DNA from: an uncultured Prevotella sp.
GTDB taxonomy: Bacteria > Bacteroidota > Bacteroidia > Bacteroidales > Bacteroidaceae
Reading direction: 5' to 3'
DNA length: 64,000 nucleotides
Assembly: GCA_947169685.1 (NCBI GenBank)
Contig: CAMVQS010000003.1
Coordinates: 1-64,000 of the forward strand
Shown here in pieces: positions 61,537-64,000 of the stretch. Every line of letters starts with the position of its first letter. The first letter of the stretch is position 1. Made by a program: the position numbers and the translations under genes. The notes under the pieces were generated by a model. That model made no database searches. It was not told the DNA's origin and worked only from the letters and a program-made list of their open reading frames with translations.

Positions 61537-62093
61537 TAAGAACCTTTGTTATATATATAATAATGTTGGCGTGCGCAAATATTGCGCACGCTCAACAACG
61601 TTATGGCGATGGCTTAGATGATGTGTTGGCGCATGTGCCTATGGCCGGCACCCTTGTCCTAAAGGCATGTGGTGCTCATAGCAAGCATGACTGGCCGCAG
61701 TTGCTGTTAGGGGCTGGAGCCTCATACATATTGACAGCTGGTGTGGTACAGGGACTGAAATTAACTGTTCATGAATGTCGTCCAGATGGAAGTAATGCCA
61801 ACTCCTTTCCTTCTGGACATACGTCAATGGCATTCTCTGGAGCAACCGTGTTGCACCATGAATACGGTGAGTTGTCGCCTTGGATTTCGGTGGCAGGTTA
61901 TGGCGTGGCAACATTTGTTGCTGTTGATCGTGTGGCTAAGAAACGTCATCATTGGTATGACGTAGCAGCTGGTGCAGCTATAGGCTTAGTAACTACTGAG
62001 GTTAGCTACTGGCTAAGTGAACGTCTATTTGACAGTAAGGGGGTGACAGTGGCTTTCACAGGTAATACAGTTGACATGACAATTCCCCTATAA
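61533..62093 (+). CDS. PAP2-superfamily phosphatase
   Basis: 186 aa. The start is GTG at 61533, overlapping the MFS stop by 4 bp and giving a full signal peptide MIRTFVIYIIMLACANIAHAQ; an ATG at 61563 would cut it short. The acid phosphatase motifs are present: KLTVHECRPDG, SFPSGHTSMAFSG and DRVAKKRHHWYDVAAG. Substrate may be an undecaprenyl- or other lipid phosphate, or a sugar phosphate. It has no known role in starch use; the link is operonic position only. Confidence 0.85.
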   Translation: MIRTFVIYIIMLACANIAHAQQRYGDGLDDVLAHVPMAGTLVLKACGAHSKHDWPQLLLGAGASYILTAGVVQGLKLTVHECRPDGSNANSFPSGHTSMAFSGATVLHHEYGELSPWISVAGYGVATFVAVDRVAKKRHHWYDVAAGAAIGLVTTEVSYWLSERLFDSKGVTVAFTGNTVDMTIPL

Positions 62094-62094
62094 G

Positions 62095-62110
62095 GTGCAA
62101 ACGTTTGCAC
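62095..62110. promoter_or_regulatory. Perfect LacI-family operator upstream of malQ
   Basis: GTGCAAACGTTTGCAC is a perfect 16-bp palindrome right after the PAP2 stop and 54 bp before the malQ -7 box TAATTTTG (62164-62171). Confidence 0.78.
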
Positions 62111-62163
62111 GCTTTCTTCTCTAATAATTGGCCCTAAAGAGGCTAACGCACTGATTTATTTTG

Positions 62164-62171
62164 TAATTTTG
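62164..62171 (+). promoter_or_regulatory. -7 element of malQ
   Basis: TAATTTTG fits TAnnTTTG, 27 bp before the ATG at 62198. Confidence 0.5.
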
Positions 62172-62197
62172 ACGGCAGAACTAAAACTTATTTGTCT

Positions 62198-64000
62198 ATG
62201 AAATTACAATTTAACCTTTTGTACCAAACAACTTTCGGTGAAGTATTGATGCTGAACATCCTTTCAAGTGATGAGGGAAAAAAGCCTGCTCAGCACAAGA
62301 TGATTACGCTCGATGGTCTGCACTGGACAGTTGACATCAACATGACAGCTAAGACTGAAACCTTTATTGATTACTATTATAGTGTACGACGTGATGATGT
62401 TGATACGCGTCACGAATGGCTTATGGTGCCTCATCGTTTAGAGTTTGCCGCCATCAAAGGAGCTCACTACACTGTTTATGATCATTGGAATGACATTCCT
62501 GAAGATTCCTACATGTACAGCTCGGCTTTTACCGAGTGCGTCTATGCCCGTAAGCGTACTCTCAGTACTAAATCAGAGTTTACACGTACAGTTCGCTTGA
62601 AGGTGCGTGCTCCGCAACTTCGTTTAGGTGAACAGTTGGCACTGGTGGGTGCCGACCCAGCTTTAGGAGCTTGGGAAATCGATAAGGCATTACCCATGAC
62701 TGAACATGAATATCATGAGTGGGTTATCTCTATTGATGCGGATAAGTTGCAGAGTTCGCAGATGGAGTTTAAGTTTTTGATAAAGGCTGAGAAAGACGAT
62801 GTCCCCAGTATGTGGGAGAACTGTGCGAACCGTACTGTTGACCTTCCAGAGATGCAGGCTAACGAAGTGGTAGTCTATGAGTTGTCGCAGGCCTATTTCT
62901 CCATCCACGACTGGAAGGGAGCTGGAACGGTTATTCCTATATTCTCATTGCGCTCTGAAGGCAGTTTCGGCGTGGGCGACTTTGGCGATCTGAAACGTAT
63001 GATTGACTGGGCTGATAAGACAGGCCAACGTATCATACAGGTGCTTCCTATCAACGACACCAATATGACACATACGTGGCAGGACAGCTATCCTTACAAT
63101 TCTATCAGCATTTATGCCCTGCATCCGCAATATACAGACTTCCGTCAGTTACCGGAATTGAAGGATGTTGAAGCCAGAAAGAAATATGAGGCATTGCGCC
63201 AGGAGCTTAATGCCCTGTCGCAGATAGACTACGAGCGTATGTTTGAGGCTAAGCTTTCATACTTGCATGAGCTCTTTGCACAGGAGTGGAAGACCGTAAG
63301 CCGTCGCGCCAGCTACAAGCAGTTCTTCGAATCTAACAAGCAATGGCTGGAACCCTATGCTGCTTTCTGTTACTATCGCGACATCTACGGAACAGCAACC
63401 TTCTCGGAATGGCCGTCCAAATTACCAAAACCAGAGAAGGCTGTTATTGACTTCTGGTATTTTGTGCAGTATAACCTCGACCAGCAAATGCGTAGTGCCC
63501 ATGAGTATGCGCGAGCTCATCGTGTTGTTCTGAAGGGCGATATCCCCATCGGTATCTCACGCGACGGTGTTGAGGCATGGGTTGAACCCAAATACTTCAA
63601 TCTTAATGGACAGGCAGGTGCTCCGCCTGACCCATTCTCTGCCGACGGACAGAACTGGGGCTTCCCCACCTACAACTGGGATGCCATGTTGGCCGACGGT
63701 TGTCAGTGGTGGGTGCGTCGCTTCCGTAAGATGGCAGAATATTTCGATGCCTACCGTATTGACCATGTGCTGGGATTCTTCCGCATTTGGGAGATTCCTA
63801 TGCCTCATAAATCTGGACTTATGGGACAGTTTAGTCCTGCACTTGGTTTGAGCCGTGAGGAAATTGAGGCTTATGGCGTATATAATCACATGGAACTCTT
63901 CCTTGTTGATCACAAGCGCAGTGACCGCTGGCATCCTCGTATCGCCGTGCAATTTAATGAGGACTATACTAAGCTTGACGAGGGCACGAAATCTAATTTC
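62198..64000 (+). CDS. malQ: 4-alpha-glucanotransferase (GH77) with CBM20 modules, 3' end cut by window
   Basis: Transfers glucan segments between maltodextrins in the cytoplasm. The window holds 601 codons of a reading frame that stays open to the end. N-terminal part: about two CBM20-like starch-binding modules (MKLQFNLLYQTTFGE; later LRLGEQLALVGADPALGAWEIDKA). GH77 begins near residue 240 (IFSLRSEGSFGVGDFGDLKRMIDWA). Catalytic segment AYRIDHVLGFFRIWEIP has nucleophile Asp522, the DPE2-like form with an insert. ATG 62198 has the first MKL of the CBM and a -7 box upstream. Confidence 0.93.
   Translation, partial: MKLQFNLLYQTTFGEVLMLNILSSDEGKKPAQHKMITLDGLHWTVDINMTAKTETFIDYYYSVRRDDVDTRHEWLMVPHRLEFAAIKGAHYTVYDHWNDIPEDSYMYSSAFTECVYARKRTLSTKSEFTRTVRLKVRAPQLRLGEQLALVGADPALGAWEIDKALPMTEHEYHEWVISIDADKLQSSQMEFKFLIKAEKDDVPSMWENCANRTVDLPEMQANEVVVYELSQAYFSIHDWKGAGTVIPIFSLRSEGSFGVGDFGDLKRMIDWADKTGQRIIQVLPINDTNMTHTWQDSYPYNSISIYALHPQYTDFRQLPELKDVEARKKYEALRQELNALSQIDYERMFEAKLSYLHELFAQEWKTVSRRASYKQFFESNKQWLEPYAAFCYYRDIYGTATFSEWPSKLPKPEKAVIDFWYFVQYNLDQQMRSAHEYARAHRVVLKGDIPIGISRDGVEAWVEPKYFNLNGQAGAPPDPFSADGQNWGFPTYNWDAMLADGCQWWVRRFRKMAEYFDAYRIDHVLGFFRIWEIPMPHKSGLMGQFSPALGLSREEIEAYGVYNHMELFLVDHKRSDRWHPRIAVQFNEDYTKLDEGTKSNF

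Overview
The window looks like a chromosome segment from a Bacteroidales bacterium, most likely Prevotella or Segatella. The support is: repeated promoters of the Bacteroidota type (a TTG or TTTG about 19-20 bp upstream of TAnnTTTG) and few Shine-Dalgarno sites; a SusC/SusD/SusE/SusF starch system; a large set of fimbrillin-family lipoproteins; polyferredoxin and DUF4294/DUF3332 type genes; and A+T-rich intergenic DNA. No species can be named from the sequence alone.

Layout. 1-20.2 kb is mostly core and glycan metabolism: the 5' part of a tRNA-Glu gene, recO, a secreted GH13 alpha-amylase, a seven-gene leftward operon (tatA, tatC, polyferredoxin, Tat-signal aldo/keto reductase, mgtC-like, two glycosyltransferases), a GH53 galactanase, an RluA-type pseudouridine synthase, enolase, a GH36 alpha-galactosidase, a DUF3332 lipoprotein, a helix-hairpin-helix/outer-membrane protein, a DUF4294 protein and an M28 peptidase or glutaminyl cyclase. 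20.2-33.4 kb is an accessory island. It begins in a broken carboxylesterase and holds an orphan ATPase, two mirror-image peptide-maturation cassettes, a PIN toxin-antitoxin pair and a hipBA pair. 33.4-51.3 kb is one probable leftward operon of 14 genes: twelve fimbrillin-family lipoproteins, a coiled-coil repeat lipoprotein and a small outer-membrane barrel. 51.5-64 kb is a starch locus: leftward susCDEF and rightward lacI regulator, MFS transporter, PAP2 phosphatase and malQ (cut by the window end).

The most unusual region is 22.05-31.64 kb. Two cassettes point away from each other. Each has a 42-43 aa putative precursor peptide with the same 16-residue leader but a different Cys-containing tail, then a fimbrillin-like lipoprotein, a radical SAM/SPASM enzyme, one ATP-using enzyme (QueC-like in cassette A, HPr-kinase-like in cassette B) and a TraX-family membrane acyltransferase that overlaps the gene before it. 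The two traX genes form a 682-bp inverted repeat, and the 5' untranslated regions plus leader codons form a second inverted repeat of about 170 bp. A good promoter is visible only in front of cassette B, and it lies inside the segment bounded by the inner inverted repeats. Inversion of that segment would move the promoter to cassette A. I read this as a candidate two-state switch between two radical-SAM-modified peptides; the switching is inference.

A second theme is starch control. A 16-bp palindrome, GTGCAAACGTTTGCAC or a near copy, lies between susC and lacI, in front of malQ and in front of the distant alpha-amylase gene. This suggests one LacI-family regulator controls both ends of the window.
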